Program-made: the position numbers and the translations under genes
Origin: Eretmocerus hayati
Taxonomy: Eukaryota; Arthropoda; Insecta; Hymenoptera; Aphelinidae
Direction: 5' to 3'
Length of the DNA stretch: 64,000 nucleotides
NCBI GenBank assembly: GCA_029851415.1
Contig: CM056743.1
Location: 95,826,501-95,890,500 of the forward strand
Part shown: in pieces, positions 22,613-33,624 of the stretch
Position numbering within the stretch: the first letter of the stretch is position 1
Layout: each line of letters begins with the position of its first letter
The notes under the pieces: model-generated
What the model saw: the letters and a program-made list of their open reading frames with translations, nothing else
Databases searched by the model: none
What the model was told of the DNA's origin: nothing

Positions 22613-23700
22613 GTTGGAATTTTAAATGACTCAGAGGTCACAATTTCCTCATTTCATTATCAGTTGTTTCAAACTGAGACATCCAGCTAAATTATTCCCT
22701 GAAAGAAAGAAGAAAATTATTAACAGGATTAATTCTGAATGCATTAGTTCTACAAATAAGAGATGAGTGAGATGGCAAGCCACCGAATAACTTGACAATA
22801 GTGCCTTTTATGAGTTACTAGATTAGAAACTAGCAATACTCTAGTCTCTCGCTGTTTCCCAGGTTAGATACACTATCCACTTCCACTCCAAATACCTCCT
22901 ATACTTGATCGATCAATAAATTGGACTTCGCTCGAACACTTTTTTCATGTCCCATCTGGAAAATCAAAATATCATTAAATTCTAACTATCAATTCAAGTT
23001 CAAATCCAACCAAAGTCTATTTAGATCTTTTATGGAGAGTCAAATTCACCTACATTCTCTAGAAGCTTCAGGAAATTTCCTGATGATTGTGTCGAATAAA
23101 GGTTTTTAGTGGATTTGAAAAGGCCCTAAAATTTGAAATAGCAATTCAAATCTTACCTTATCTATGTCTTTGAAAAATGTGTGATCCCTGGAGACAGTAA
23201 AACCCAGCAAGACTGATGAGGAATGTGTCTGCTGAAATTCAAAAAGCACCTATGTAAAACTAGGTGTCGACATAAGTAACTGAGTTCCCAATACTTTTGG
23301 AAGAAAAAATTTGCATAAGATTCTGATTCCAACTTCTAATAAATATTAGGCTGTGGAATTGATATAAGCTTTAGATAACTCAGAAACTCCAACAGGGTCT
23401 AAAATATTTCAATTTCCCAGTTTGTAAACACAACCAGATGATTTGACTTCCTAAAAGTTTAAACATTTACACTAAGTGAGAGAACAGTGATGAAGCTGAT
23501 TATCAAAATAATCAGCAAAATCTCACCATTTCAATACAGTGGAAATTATATGAGTATGAGCTGACTCGCCATGCCTCATCCTAGTCCAAGTACTGAAACC
23601 GCACTTTGTGAACAACCAAGCAACCACACCGTGTAGACCTTCTAAGCATTCTAGGATATGTAGGCTTATCATGAAAGATTGCTGGAGTCCCCACAATCAT

Positions 23701-25795
23701 TCAGAAGGTGTAGTCGAGTCCCAAGATGCTCTGGATGAGTTTCCTGCCAGAAATTAGAGCTTCGTTGCAAATTACGAGGTCCTGGAAATAACAAAAAATC
23801 AAGAAAATATTCGTATCAACGACACTCACTTAGTCTAGAATAAAGATCATAATTATTACAACCTTTTGAATACAAAAACTCTGAGTTTGGGTGCTGGTGA
23901 TAAGAAATATTCACAAATTGAGTGATGTTGACATCTAGCCCCATTCAATAGCATAGCAAAAGCAGCCGACTTACAACCTCGCGCATGTGGAAAAAACATC
24001 ACAAAGACAGTCGCTTTTGGGCGTAATCAATTTTGAATTACTTTGCGCGGATTCAACGTGCATATTTTTTTTGAAAAATCGTTACTTCCTTGTTACACTC
24101 ACTTGCAAAGAATTTGCCCTGGCAAGCAGCCGACTGCCCGACTGCCTGCTGCCGTCTGCTCTGAACTTGCGTGGCCGTTGCTCGCTCGATGTCACCCGGA
24201 TTGCATTTTTTTTACCAGCACTACACCATGACTACACCAACATTCTCACCCAGAGCACTCGCTTTCACCAGATGATGACTATCCACCCGCGACGAGGGCA
24301 CCGGGATGTGGCGCAGTACAAGTCGTTCACGCGGCAAAGTCAGGCGGCCAATAACAATAATATATATACGAGCCGATGCCAAGACGGGTATACGCTCGCG
24401 TCGTCTGTCTGCGCGCTGCGCGATGAGGCGGCTGCCCGATGAGGCAACGAAGCCTCGGTCTCGATCAGCTGATTGCGGGCCGGTAATTTGCTGCTTGTGA
24501 TTCTCGGTCAATATCTATCGTTTCCGGTAGAATTATGTAAAAGTGAACCCTTGTTTTGTACCTGGGGATCAGATCTACCATTTACGAAAAAAATCGAGTT
24601 GATTCGAGCTGTTGTTCTTCTGAAATCGTGAGGACTGTAATACATGTTCATCGACACAATTACAGTCCTCACGATTTTGAAAAAGCGACACCACCGATCA
24701 ATTTCTTTCTTGTTCTAGATGATAGATCTGATCACAGAGTCCAAAGTAAGGATATTACTCTTTCGAAAAATTACACAGTTTTTCAAAGAGAATTCAATTT
24801 AGCCGTATTTTGCTCAAATGGTAAGGTAGAGCTTTCACATGCCCTTAAGATTACTTCCAAACTAGAAACAGAATAGACATTCCAATTTAGATCATTTCTA
24901 AGGCACTGATCATACTTTATTCCATGAAAATGATTGAATCATCACCATAATTAGTCATTCATTTTACATGATATTGATCTTAGGTAATGAGGAAAAGTCT
25001 TACCTTCAACTCATGTGTTGGTTGTCCCACGACGGATCTTCTTTGTACACCCCTGGAGATGGTCTTCACAGGTAGATTTGCTCCACTAGTGTTCTCAGAG
25101 TATCCAGGTAGGCCTAGAAAAAGCACACATTCAATCAAAATCATTTTAGTATAGTATTTACTTCACCATGACTAAATCCGAGAGAGACCCTTTCATGAAA
25201 CCGAAACCCAAACCACTGCAAGTAGAGCTTTCATACAGTGTATTTGGGTAATTTAATGTAAACTATAATCGAACAGGTATCAAAAAGACCTTGCATAATT
25301 GCTGGAGGCAAGGAGGATCAATGCAGTTGGTTAGTTTACCTCTGGACATCACCAGACCAAGTTCGTATTTGAATCCATACCTCGTTCCTAAGTTTATGCA
25401 ATACCTGCAACCAGGAAAATGTTGTATATAAACAAACTAGCCACATGGGAGTTAGTTTACTGAAAAAAGTACATTTTTGATAATCATTTACGTACAAAAA
25501 ATTAATCATTCAGTCCCAATTTAATGAGACTGATAGAAAATTAATCTTTGTTTACATGCAGCCAATGCTAATATACATGGTAAAACAGTGCCCTGCTGCG
25601 ACTCGTACTTGACGAGTACAACTTTCCCAGTTCCCTGTGGCAATGAACGCGTAACCAAAAGCTTAGCGCAGGTGCTGCGACTACTTTCAATTTATTAGAA
25701 TTGATAATTATTAAATTTCTTACGATATAAACAGCTGGATTTTGCTGGCTCGAGCAGACGGCATTCTCGCGCTGCTGGTTTGCGATCCTAGGCAT
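23701..25795 (-). CDS. Tentative multi-exon gene, product unknown
   Basis: I read five minus-strand segments with good splice sites and compatible phases: 25724-25795 (starts ATG, MPRIANQQREN; donor ATC/GTAAGA), 25609-25634, 25340-25404 (acceptor TTGCAG; contains TRYGFKYELGLV), 25004-25113 (acceptor TTTTTCTAG, donor AAG/GTAAGA; contains KTISRGVQRRSVVG) and 23701-23781 (acceptor TTATTTCCAG, ends in TGA). Together they would encode about 117 residues of a small basic protein that I do not recognise. The last three junctions are the best; the 26 nt second exon is doubtful. An alternative 3' exon at 23157-23233 also has clean splice signals. Both possible 3' exons lie inside the 2.8 kb TTAA element, so either the element supplied a terminal exon or these are chance matches. 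Upstream of the ATG lies a CpG-rich, TATA-less region. Confidence 0.35.
23970..24535. other. CpG-rich patch in the TTAA element, promoter-like
   Basis: A GC- and CpG-rich island in otherwise AT-rich DNA, with ATATATATACGAGCCG at about 24358 that could be a TATA element in either direction. Open frames here (151 codons plus, 96 codons minus) look compositional and have no recognised motif. It may be the promoter of a transcript carried by the element. Confidence 0.35.
24617..24680. repeat. Stem-loop with ~21 bp arms
   Basis: AAATCGTGAGGACTGTAAT at about 24620-24638 is followed after a ~22-base loop by ATTACAGTCCTCACGATTTT (about 24659-24678). A perfect long stem of this kind could fold in RNA or DNA. 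It lies about 165 bp from the right end of the TTAA element. Confidence 0.75.
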
Positions 25796-26060
25796 GTCAC
25801 GCCTCGGAGGTGACGTGGAAGCGTCCGCAAAGATTTTTTACACCCACTAACACACCCGGAACACTCAAACACCACTCCACGACGTAGCACGAGCACCAGG
25901 AAGCCGGGTAAACAACCTATTTCGGAGGCTGGCGGTGGCCATTTTGGGTGCCGGTATAGCTTAGTTGGCTGCTATATCAGCGTGCGCAGCGGCGTGTCGC
26001 TTTGTGAAATTCATGCTTCAGTACTTGTATTAGACTTTCTTTCAATAATTAGAGTAATTA
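25796..26060 (-). promoter_or_regulatory. Possible CpG-rich promoter for the minus-strand gene
   Basis: CpG-rich sequence lies directly upstream of the minus-strand ATG at 25795. It contains GGCCATTTTGGG, similar to a YY1/Pho-type GCCAT element, and TGACGTGG (CRE-like half site). No TATA box. Assignment depends on the tentative gene being real. Confidence 0.3.
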
Positions 26061-26810
26061 ATTATAATATCTTGTAAACGTGAACATTTTTCAAAGTAGG
26101 TTAATTTATCATCAAATCATCTTTGGGTGCTATATACGGTGATGAGATGATTAAGGAGGGTAGTGAGAGTGGTGGCGAGAGTTCGAAAATGTCGGCTGCT
26201 TCGCGCCGCAGCATTGCCAACTGTACCAAACATGTTGATCGCTCGGGTCGATTAGCAGACAGCCGAGATGAATCACAGATGAGCTAGTTTGCTTCTATTT
26301 TCTCTGCGAATATTTCTTACTAATGTCTGTGAGTTTGCATGGTGATTCGTCGGGTCATCCTGCATCGAGATGTGGTCCGTGCATGTAGGTCAGTGGCCCA
26401 CGACGTTTGATAATACGTTATATACCGAGCCCGTGGAGAGGGGCAGTGGGTCTTAGCGTAGAATTTCGAGGATGAAGGTCAGGTTTTTGACCAGACACAG
26501 ATGAGGAATGACTCGATCTACCGCTCCGTAAAATTTCACGGCAGTTGAAGCAATATTCGCGGAAAAAATAGAAGCAGAATGAAGTTACCGACAATTACAG
26601 GTTCCTGTAGGGGGGGGGGGAGGACAGCCACATCCCCTTGAGCCATTCTCTCAATAACTCTGGCCCATCTCAATATTTTTTGACGTGTACCTTAGCTCAT
26701 TTTGAAGCTTGTCTGATGACCTTTAAAATGAGTTAAAGTACGTTTGATTCGAGCCAACTGGAGCCAAACTGTGTTGATTCTACCATGAGGTAATTTTTGA
26801 GAGTTTACAA
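26061..26810. other. Unassigned intergenic stretch
   Basis: No gene seen. A homopolymer run of G at about 26611-26620. Nothing else supported. Confidence 0.35.
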
Positions 26811-27450
26811 AAGTGTGTACCCAACTTGCCCCCATCATTCACACAATGTAAATCGGCGATGATATGAAAAAAATTGCTTTGATTTATTTTGATCACCGTG
26901 CAGCGGCATTTGTAGCTCTTACCTGGCCGAAAACACTGTTTCCGACCTATTTTGATGCGGTGAACACGTTCTAAGTCGTGAAAAAAGTCATACTGCACGC
27001 CTTTCCAAGATAACCATATGGGGGCATGTTGGGTACACTCCGATGTCGGCATTCTAGATTCTCAAATCATCTCCGTGTTTTGTACGTAAAGTCGCTTCAA
27101 ATCAGAATTTTGCAACTCTAAAAAGCGGATTTCAAAGGTCTTGAGACAAGGAATCGACTGCACTAAGATACGTGGAGATTGGTTGAATGAAAATAAATTG
27201 GCACCGGTTTCAATGAACGAAATTTCCTCGGTGATTTCTTAGCCGTGCAAACATGAAAAATCGAAAAATCACTTTATATTTTCTGGAAAACGTAGAAATG
27301 ATCCGGGGTCGATGCAAACTACGTGCTTCTTCATATTTCAACATAACAAACGTAAAAAAAATATGCGGGAAGGTCCACGAGTGCCCATTTCTGAGACCGG
27401 CATATGGTGGCAAGTTGGGTACAGAGGCAAGTTGGGTACACTTACGTTAT
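26811..27450. repeat. MITE-like repeats with GTGTACCCAACTTGCC ends
   Basis: GTGTACCCAACTTGCCCCCA at 26813 is inverted at about 27019-27041 (GGGGGCATGTTGGGTACAC), delimiting a ~229 bp unit. A second tandem pair of inverted ends (GGCAAGTTGGGTACAGAGG then GGCAAGTTGGGTACACTTAC) lies at about 27410-27447, so either two elements abut or one larger element has nested ends. Same terminal motif as at 15781. No transposase frame. Confidence 0.65.
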
Positions 27451-27532
27451 GTGACGGTTGAGTAGATAATCTCAACCATCATCTCTCTCTCCTGTTCCTA
27501 ATCAATGTAATCATATAACTTTCTTACAGAAT

Positions 27533-28099
27533 GTAGCAGAGCATCCGAGGAGAGAGCAGTAAGTTACATGTGTAAGAGAGAGAGAGACAGTAGAATCACG
27601 CGTTTGTCGCGAACCATCATATCATCGAACCTTTAGAATCGCCGCACCGCGCCCCTCGTGTCCATGCTAATCAGCTGACCGGCATCGCGCGTTGCGCCAA
27701 ATTCAGACTCTGTTCGCCCGTCCTACCGAGCTGACCATGTTGCCGCGACCGGAGCAATATCCCGCGCTCTTCGCGAATTTCCTCGGGCCCGCGCCGCGTG
27801 TGCACCTGCTCCTGATCGGATACCTTGGCGACGTGCTCGAGAGGATGATTATCCGGCAGTCCAGATCGACATTGCGTGCGACCGATACTTGCGTCCTGGA
27901 CATCGTCCGATTAGAACAATTATTATCATGCGAGCGGCCGATAGCCAATATATAATTTGTGAGTACAGCTTTGAATTGCTCTCTCTCTGTTTGGGGCTTC
28001 ACCCTTTGCTCTCTTCGTGCTCGCGTTCGATGTGCTCGTATGCACCATGTTTATTTATTGAATAAATCCTATCATTATTATTTATCTTAAAATCATGCT
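27533..28099 (+). mobile_element. Candidate solo LTR with primer-binding-site-like sequence
   Basis: Begins TGTAGCAGAGC, ends ...GCTTTGTCA, and is followed after TT by TGGCGCGCTCCATACCC, which has the TGGCGC start of a tRNA primer-binding site. A polyadenylation signal AATAAA is at about 28071. I found no second LTR copy in the window, so the call rests on end sequence and layout only. The 87-codon open frame inside is not convincing. Confidence 0.3.
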
Positions 28100-28324
28100 T
28101 TGTCATTTGGCGCGCTCCATACCCAATCTCTCTCGCGCGCAATAGCAGCAATATATACATCTATATGGATATGCAGTAGTAGCAGCAGATGCAGAGTTCC
28201 AGCTACAATTATTATATACAAATTTGCTGGGCATTGCACACAGCCCAGCATGTGCGGCTAAATTAACTAGGCAAATCTAGCAGCCGTCACAGTTATTCTT
28301 GGAATGGAGTCCTGAATCTTCGAC
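28100..28324. other. Unassigned short stretch
   Basis: CAGCAG-type and TATATA-type low-complexity words; nothing else seen. Confidence 0.3.
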
Positions 28325-28740
28325 ATTTCCGAAAGAAGCTCAACTTGTACCAACTATACCTCCAACAGAAAGAATGATGATTGACTTTTCAAGTGGTCGA
28401 ATTGTAGGTCTTCTCAAGACCTTCAAAATGACCACTGGTAAAAGTCAATTATCTATTCTCTAGTTGGATCTAGGTCGCCCGTAAGATGACGCAGGAATTG
28501 ATAAATTTGCTTTCGCTAAATAACTTGCAGAAGTCGTTCGACTGATTTATTCGTCACGTCTGGGATAATTTTTTTCTGGAAAGTATCAGCCTTAACGAGA
28601 AAAATGCGCCCATGTACGTTGAGGGATGTTCGATTCTGTTGGAACTATGAATTTTCTTATGTAGACTAAAAAGGGCCTAAAATGGCCTTTCCCCGGGGCC
28701 TAGGGTCTACAGGGGGGGGGCGAAAAAATCTGAAAAAAAT
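28325..28740. repeat. Dispersed repeat, inverted relative to 14341-14745
   Basis: Reverse complement of the 14.3 kb copy: GATGATTGACTTTT at the left, GACCACTGGTAAAAGTCAAT in the middle, a G run then CGAAAAAATCTG at the right. Beyond the right end a sequence containing TTGCGGATTTTTCTCAG also resembles, in reverse, the insertion site of the Jockey-like element. Confidence 0.72.
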
Positions 28741-28999
28741 TCTTTTGTACTATTTCAAGATAGTACTAACTGAGAAAAATCTTTGCGGATTTTTCTCAGA
28801 AACCTCATCAACATCCGCGAAAAATTTGGAAAGCGGAAAAGTGTAAATCGTTATTTTTTTGCTTTTGACTCAGTAACTGTTTAAGGAATTGTGAATTGAG
28901 GTCGAGGTCATACCTATGATTTTGAGACATGCTGAATAAAAATCCGTGGTCAGATTTTGGGAAAACCAAATGGCGGCCTCAAAATGGCGGGTGAGTGAA

Positions 29000-29335
29000 T
29001 AAAAATTCATGTTTTTGATCGAAAAAATACTAAGATATTTATGAGCCGATTACAAGTCGAAATGTTCTCTAGTGATTTTCTCCCAAAATGCATAGTTTTT
29101 GAGTAAAAATTGAACAATTTGAAAAATCCCAAATCCCCCTCAAGCATCTATTCAAACAAGTGGGGCCTAGCTTGATGGATGATTCCTCAATCTGGGCCCG
29201 GTACTTGTATCCACCTTTGAATCCTAGCCAACATTCATGTTTTTACGATCGAAAAAAATACTACGATATTCATGAGCCGATTACAAGTCGAAATGGTTTC
29301 CGGTAATTTTCTCCCAGTTGTGATAGGATGTTCCT
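29000..29335. repeat. Direct repeat of ~95 bp, ~230 bp apart
   Basis: ATTCATGTTTTTGATCGAAA followed by ATGAGCCGATTACAAGTCGA and AATTTTCTCCCA-like sequence occurs at about 29005-29090 and about 29232-29315 with scattered differences. The 170-codon frame at 29272-29784 overlaps the second copy and shows no motif. Confidence 0.65.
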
Positions 29336-29766
29336 GGTTAAATTCGTGGGTGTTTGGAGATTTATTGCGAAATCGGGGGAATTTTGCTGATAGCAACTCG
29401 AAGAACCATTTTTCTACTTGTCTCGAACGCATCTTATCTTTCTCAGAGTACTGCCATTGTGTTCAACAGGTCAAAATACGTAAGAAATCATACTTTGAGT
29501 ACGCTCAAAGCCCACTGCAATGTTGCACCATCAAAATCAAGGATCTAAAAAATCTGCGAAAAACATTGAAAACACAGCTCTGTAGGAGCTCAGTATTTCG
29601 CGATTCGAAAGAATTCCTGATGGCTAGCTGCAAAACTGGATCCGGATTCGGTTTCTACGTCAAAAAAAAACACGAAAAAGTCATTGTCTGGTCAATGCCA
29701 TATCCCTACCCCACGGTTTCGTTGTCGGGTGCAATGAGTCTCCCTCCAAAACCGAGTAATTCAGCT

Positions 29767-29933
29767 CAGGGGTGTCAAGCGTAGTAGAGTCCCTCCCCTC
29801 AAGCCCCTCCAGTCAAGTGCAGAGAGCGTCGTGGCTCGCGGCGAAGGAGCCCCTTCCCTGCGACGCCGCGGCGCGCTCTACACATGACTGGAGGAGCTTG
29901 AGGGGAAGGACTCTACCACGCTTGACACCCCTG
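29767..29933. mobile_element. hAT-type MITE of 167 bp with 8 bp target duplication
   Basis: Terminal inverted repeats CAGGGGTGTCAAGCG ... CGCTTGACACCCCTG extend inward as long arms (TCCCCTCAAGC / GCTTGAGGGGA) around a GC-rich loop. The flanks are identical 8-mers ATTCAGCT at 29759-29766 and 29934-29941. An 8 bp duplication and CAGGGG ends are typical of the hAT superfamily. It lies about 50 bp from the 5' end of the gypsy-like element G. Confidence 0.9.
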
Positions 29934-29982
29934 ATTCAGCTCTATTCTTATGACCCTGTTTCTAAGGTTGTAATCATAGCGG

Positions 29983-30611
29983 TGTGACGTCCCGACGATC
30001 GCATTTCACCCAAAAATATATTATATGATAGAATAAACACTATCTCACTCTTTCCACGGTGACAGGTACACGCGAACCACACGTGCGATCGTAGAGAAGA
30101 TAAGAGTAATCAGTTTTCAAGATAATCGCGGATTAGGAATTGTCTGCCTAGTGATAATACAAGAGCACGCCTAATTGATGATAGTCTGAATCACGAGTTT
30201 CCTCTCACTTTGCTGGTCGCACGTGATTGGTCACCCAAAAATCCCGTGTCATCTGCTCATCATTCCCCCAAAATCATCGGTGAATATAAAAAGGCCACCT
30301 TCCTTAGCCGTGCGCGCAGAGTGCTCGGATCTTGGAACGACGCCATAGTGTTAATTTCTAAGGTTATTGATTGGATTGTCATACAGATACTGAACCAAAC
30401 CAGAATAGCGATACAAGATGTAAGTTGTAACTATTAATTACCAATAAAAATACAATACATTTGACATTCTCTCTTTCAATCAACTTAACCTTGGAACTCC
30501 TTCAATATTCATATTAATCAGTTATTTAAATGAATCTTTGATTGATTGTGGAGGAAGAACCTGCAGTTATGATACATGAATACAAGAACGATTGAATGTC
30601 GATCTTATGAT
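29983..30611 (+). repeat. Element G 5' LTR, first piece
   Basis: Matches 59654-60269 closely from TGTGACGTCCCG to CGATCTTATGAT. Interrupted exactly where ATGAT is duplicated (30607-30611 and 39132-39136). Confidence 0.8.
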
Positions 30612-31933
30612 ATGATCGCGAGGTGAATAAAGAATTCTTCAAAAATATACTCGCCCAATGCATAAAATATTCAAAGGTGGGATGGGGCGCTCGAAATGAG
30701 CAGGGCAGTGGAAGCTTATATTAGAAATTATAGTACACTCGGTCTAAAACTGAATAAAATGACGCTTTAATCACAAAACTAGTGTGATAACAAACTTGTG
30801 AAAAGATAAGCCGCGGAGAGAGGTGAGGGGTGAATTAGTCGCGGACAAAATCCAAATTGCTAGTCCAGTCCACCACGGCCGATTTGTTGGTCTGAAATGT
30901 AAAAGTGACCAAAAAAATATGGTATGTAAAATAGGCCTCAAATCGAACGATTCCAAGTATGTAGACACGTAATCCCGATAGTTTTCGAGGAGATAATTTA
31001 TTTATTTATGATTTTGTAAACCAGGCATGTCCGTCGTGTAAAAGTGGGGAGTCAACGGAATATGAAATATGAGGATGAGTAGAATGCAGAGTTAAAAACG
31101 TAGACAAATCGTAGCGTAACTCTATGATGTAGACAGGGGTCAAAGGTCGATTTTTTCACGCGTCAGAGAGCAAAAAGTCAGTATTTCGTTTGTAATTCGG
31201 AATCCATGCAATTTAGCGGAATTTTGCAAGAATACTTTTTGGTAGATCTTACAGAGATCTACAAAGTTGACCCTTATAAATATTTCTCAGAAACTCACCG
31301 TTTCTGAGATATGATCTATATTAGTTTTAGGAATTGATTATTCTCGATTCTAACTCGTGATGTATGCAGTTTAGCGGAAATTTGCAACAGTACTTTTTTA
31401 TAGATATCTTGAAGTAGTACAAAATTGATTATCTTCATTATTGCTCACAAACTCACCGTTTCTGAGATATGAGCGATGTTAGTCTCAGACATGATCATTT
31501 TCACTTTTAACTCGTGACACACGGAGTTGAGCGAGATTTACCAAGAATACTTTGTGATAGATCTCCCAGAGATCTACAAAGTTTGTTATTTCGATTATTG
31601 CTCAGACATCCACTGTTTCTGAGATATTGAAGATATTAGTCTCGGGAATGAATATTTCCAATGTGAAACTCGGGATATATGCAGTTTCGAGGATTTTCAC
31701 AGGAATGCTTTCTCGAGGATCCGTCTGAGATCGACATGATCGATAGTCTCGATCATTGCTCAGAACCACAATATTTCTGAGATATTAGCGAATGTTCATG
31801 CCATGTGTTTTCTTCTGATCCCGAATGTCAGCGTATTTTAGCAGTTTTGTGGGAACATTGTTTCCGGGACCTTGTAGAGATTTACGAATTACATTGACTA
31901 TAACTAAGAGACTTATTGTTCCTACGATATGGA

Positions 31934-32096
31934 TGATCTTAAGCTGGAATTCTTCGTCGTTAATCCAAGATCAGGATCGGTGGATTAGGAGCGCTGCGAT
32001 CGCTGTGCCCAGATGTAAAATGCCTCTGGCGATCGCAGCGCCCTAAATCCACCGACTCTAATCTCGGATTAACAACTATGAATTCCAGCCTTAGTC
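31934..32096. repeat. Palindromic MITE in the foldback loop
   Basis: Arms containing GCTGGAATTC, GTTAATCC, CGGTGGATTAGG and GCGCTGCGATCGC pair with the complementary series on the other side of a ~25-base loop near 32012. The mirrored 73-codon frame across it is not a gene. Confidence 0.7.
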
Positions 32097-32445
32097 ACGG
32101 GGGATGAATTGTTAGTTCCAATCAGTTACCGGAATTTTATCCAAGAATCCTTTACAGAAGATATTCCTGAATCTTTCAAACATTCAAGAGAATCGTAGGG
32201 ATGCAGTTGATATTTGTCTTGGTTCTACAGGAAAATAAAAGAGAAGTGAACAGATGAATGATCTGCATCAAATCTCGCTTTCATGCTGACAGTTTGCTAT
32301 TGGACAGTCTTGATCATACATTGACAACGTAGTTATCCGATAACTGTGCAAAATACATGGAATTTTTAAGTGTCTACCTAGAGGTTCCGTTCCCGAGGCT
32401 GGTATTGCTCATTCCTCAGTAACGACAGGTTTTTGGGTAATGGCC
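32097..32445. other. Loop sequence between foldback arm and element T
   Basis: No gene or repeat recognised; it ends with the ACTG target copy at 32446-32449. Confidence 0.4.
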
Positions 32446-32449
32446 ACTG

Positions 32450-33565
32450 TGACACGCGCTGAACCTCGATGTCACATATTTTTCAAGTTCTCGAAAAGAA
32501 AAAAAAAACTACGCGATTGAGATTTAAAGCTACGAGATGATGTATCGGGACGTGACGTAATTAGTTTTCTGTTTTCAAGATACAACGATAAGTAGTGGTA
32601 ATGACATGGTCCATTAACTGTCATAACCTGGGTATAACTTGAGAAACTAACAATACGATAATTTACTGGAAGCATAAAATTCCCGGCAACAGATGTTTTA
32701 TGAAGCTAATGCCCCGCCGAATTACCGTCCATGGTGCTTAATGTATCCATGCATTATTTTACGATTCATAAATATATCTATGGACGTGTACTTAGACAAG
32801 AGAGTAACGCCGCGGTTCATTATTCAGATAGAATGGGCACGATCAGGTAATGCCCAGGCCTAGGGACAATTTGAATTTCGGCACTAATGCCACGATTAAT
32901 TACTCATAACGTGTTCAAAAAAAAAAAGGACCTAATGGACCGGAGCATTACCGGGTAAATTAAGCGTCTTATAGTCTATATAAAGGCCTCCCGCATTGGA
33001 AGGGGCATCAGTCTTTCCGGAACCGCTGCCCGAGCGACATTCGATTGTGACCTACTTTACGCCCGGAGCGCGGACGCTCCGCCGGGGCCGCTACCGTAAG
33101 ATCGCGAAAATCTCATAACCCGAAATCTAAAATCACGTGGAGTGTGTGTGTGCGTGTGTCGTCGAGGCAATTAAGTGACTATGCATTTCTGTAATGATTC
33201 GTAAAAACAATATAGACTGACCTTAGTTTTCAAAAAGTGTTGACGTGTCACAAATCATCATTTGATCGCCACTGCCTATCTCCCCCCTTAAAACAGTTTC
33301 AATTAAATTCACGTGGATAGCTCGGGCATACGAATTTTGAACTCTGCATAAAGGTGAGTGTTGGCGTGCCGACCAGTTCCTGCACCGAGACTCGACATAG
33401 CAGCCCCGATCATCACCCAGGAGAACCCGCATTATAAGCACCAGTGCACCTAGCCGCCAAAAAGGGCCTCCCGATCACTTTCGAGAACGCCTACCCCTTT
33501 CTCAAATAATTGACCCGCGGGCTCTGCTCATTGCACTTTCGGGCAGGTCACCCGCGGCCACGTCA
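32450..33565 (+). repeat. Element T 5' LTR (1,116 bp)
   Basis: Starts TGACACGCGCTGAACC and ends GCGGCCACGTCA. A short hairpin CGGAGCG-CGGA-CGCTCCG lies in the transcribed part near 33064-33081. The 72-codon minus frame inside is duplicated in both LTRs and is not regarded as a gene. Confidence 0.93.
32977..33012 (+). promoter_or_regulatory. Core promoter in element T LTR: TATA box + TCAGT initiator
   Basis: TATATAAAG at 32977-32985, and TCAGTC at 33008-33013 about 31-33 bases downstream, is the canonical spacing and the arthropod initiator consensus. This places the U3/R boundary near 33010. The same pair occurs in the 3' LTR at about 36632 and 36663. Confidence 0.75.
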
Positions 33566-33570
33566 ATCTG

Positions 33571-33588
33571 TGGCGCCCAACTCGAGGC
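33571..33588 (+). other. Element T primer-binding site
   Basis: TGGCGCCCAACTCGAGGC starts five bases after the LTR. The complement ends in AGTTGGGCGCCA, as expected for a tRNA 3' end with CCA. The same 12-mer TGGCGCCCAACT serves the minus-strand element L, so the two share a primer tRNA. Confidence 0.8.
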
Positions 33589-33624
33589 CCGGAAAAAACC
33601 GGCGACCCTGGTGGAAAACGACTC

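Larger units (their letters stand above)
22038..24844. mobile_element. TTAA-flanked 2.8 kb element with 16 bp perfect TIRs
   Basis: Left end GGGCATGTGAAAGCTC follows TTAA at 22034-22037; right end GAGCTTTCACATGCCC precedes TTAA at 24845-24848. The inverted repeat continues imperfectly for about 9 more bases. To the right of the closing TTAA the 858 bp host repeat resumes where it stopped at 21242, so all three TTAA elements are insertions in one place. I see no piggyBac DDD transposase. The interior holds a short tandem repeat, a CpG-rich patch, a stem-loop and possible minus-strand exons (see separate entries). A non-autonomous element or one carrying foreign sequence. Confidence 0.75.

Noticed and set aside
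23987..24511. Overlapping frames of 151 codons (plus) and 96 codons (minus)
   Set aside because: CpG-rich patch with long frames on both strands by composition; no domain, no conserved pattern.
27692..28002. Frames of 87 and 99 codons
   Set aside because: Sit within the candidate LTR, on both strands, with no recognised motif.
29272..29784. 170-codon frame
   Set aside because: Begins inside a direct repeat and runs through low-conservation sequence into the hAT MITE; no domain.
32472..33441. 67- and 72-codon minus frames repeated at 36129 and 36878
   Set aside because: Identical because they lie in the two LTRs of element T, not a duplicated gene family.
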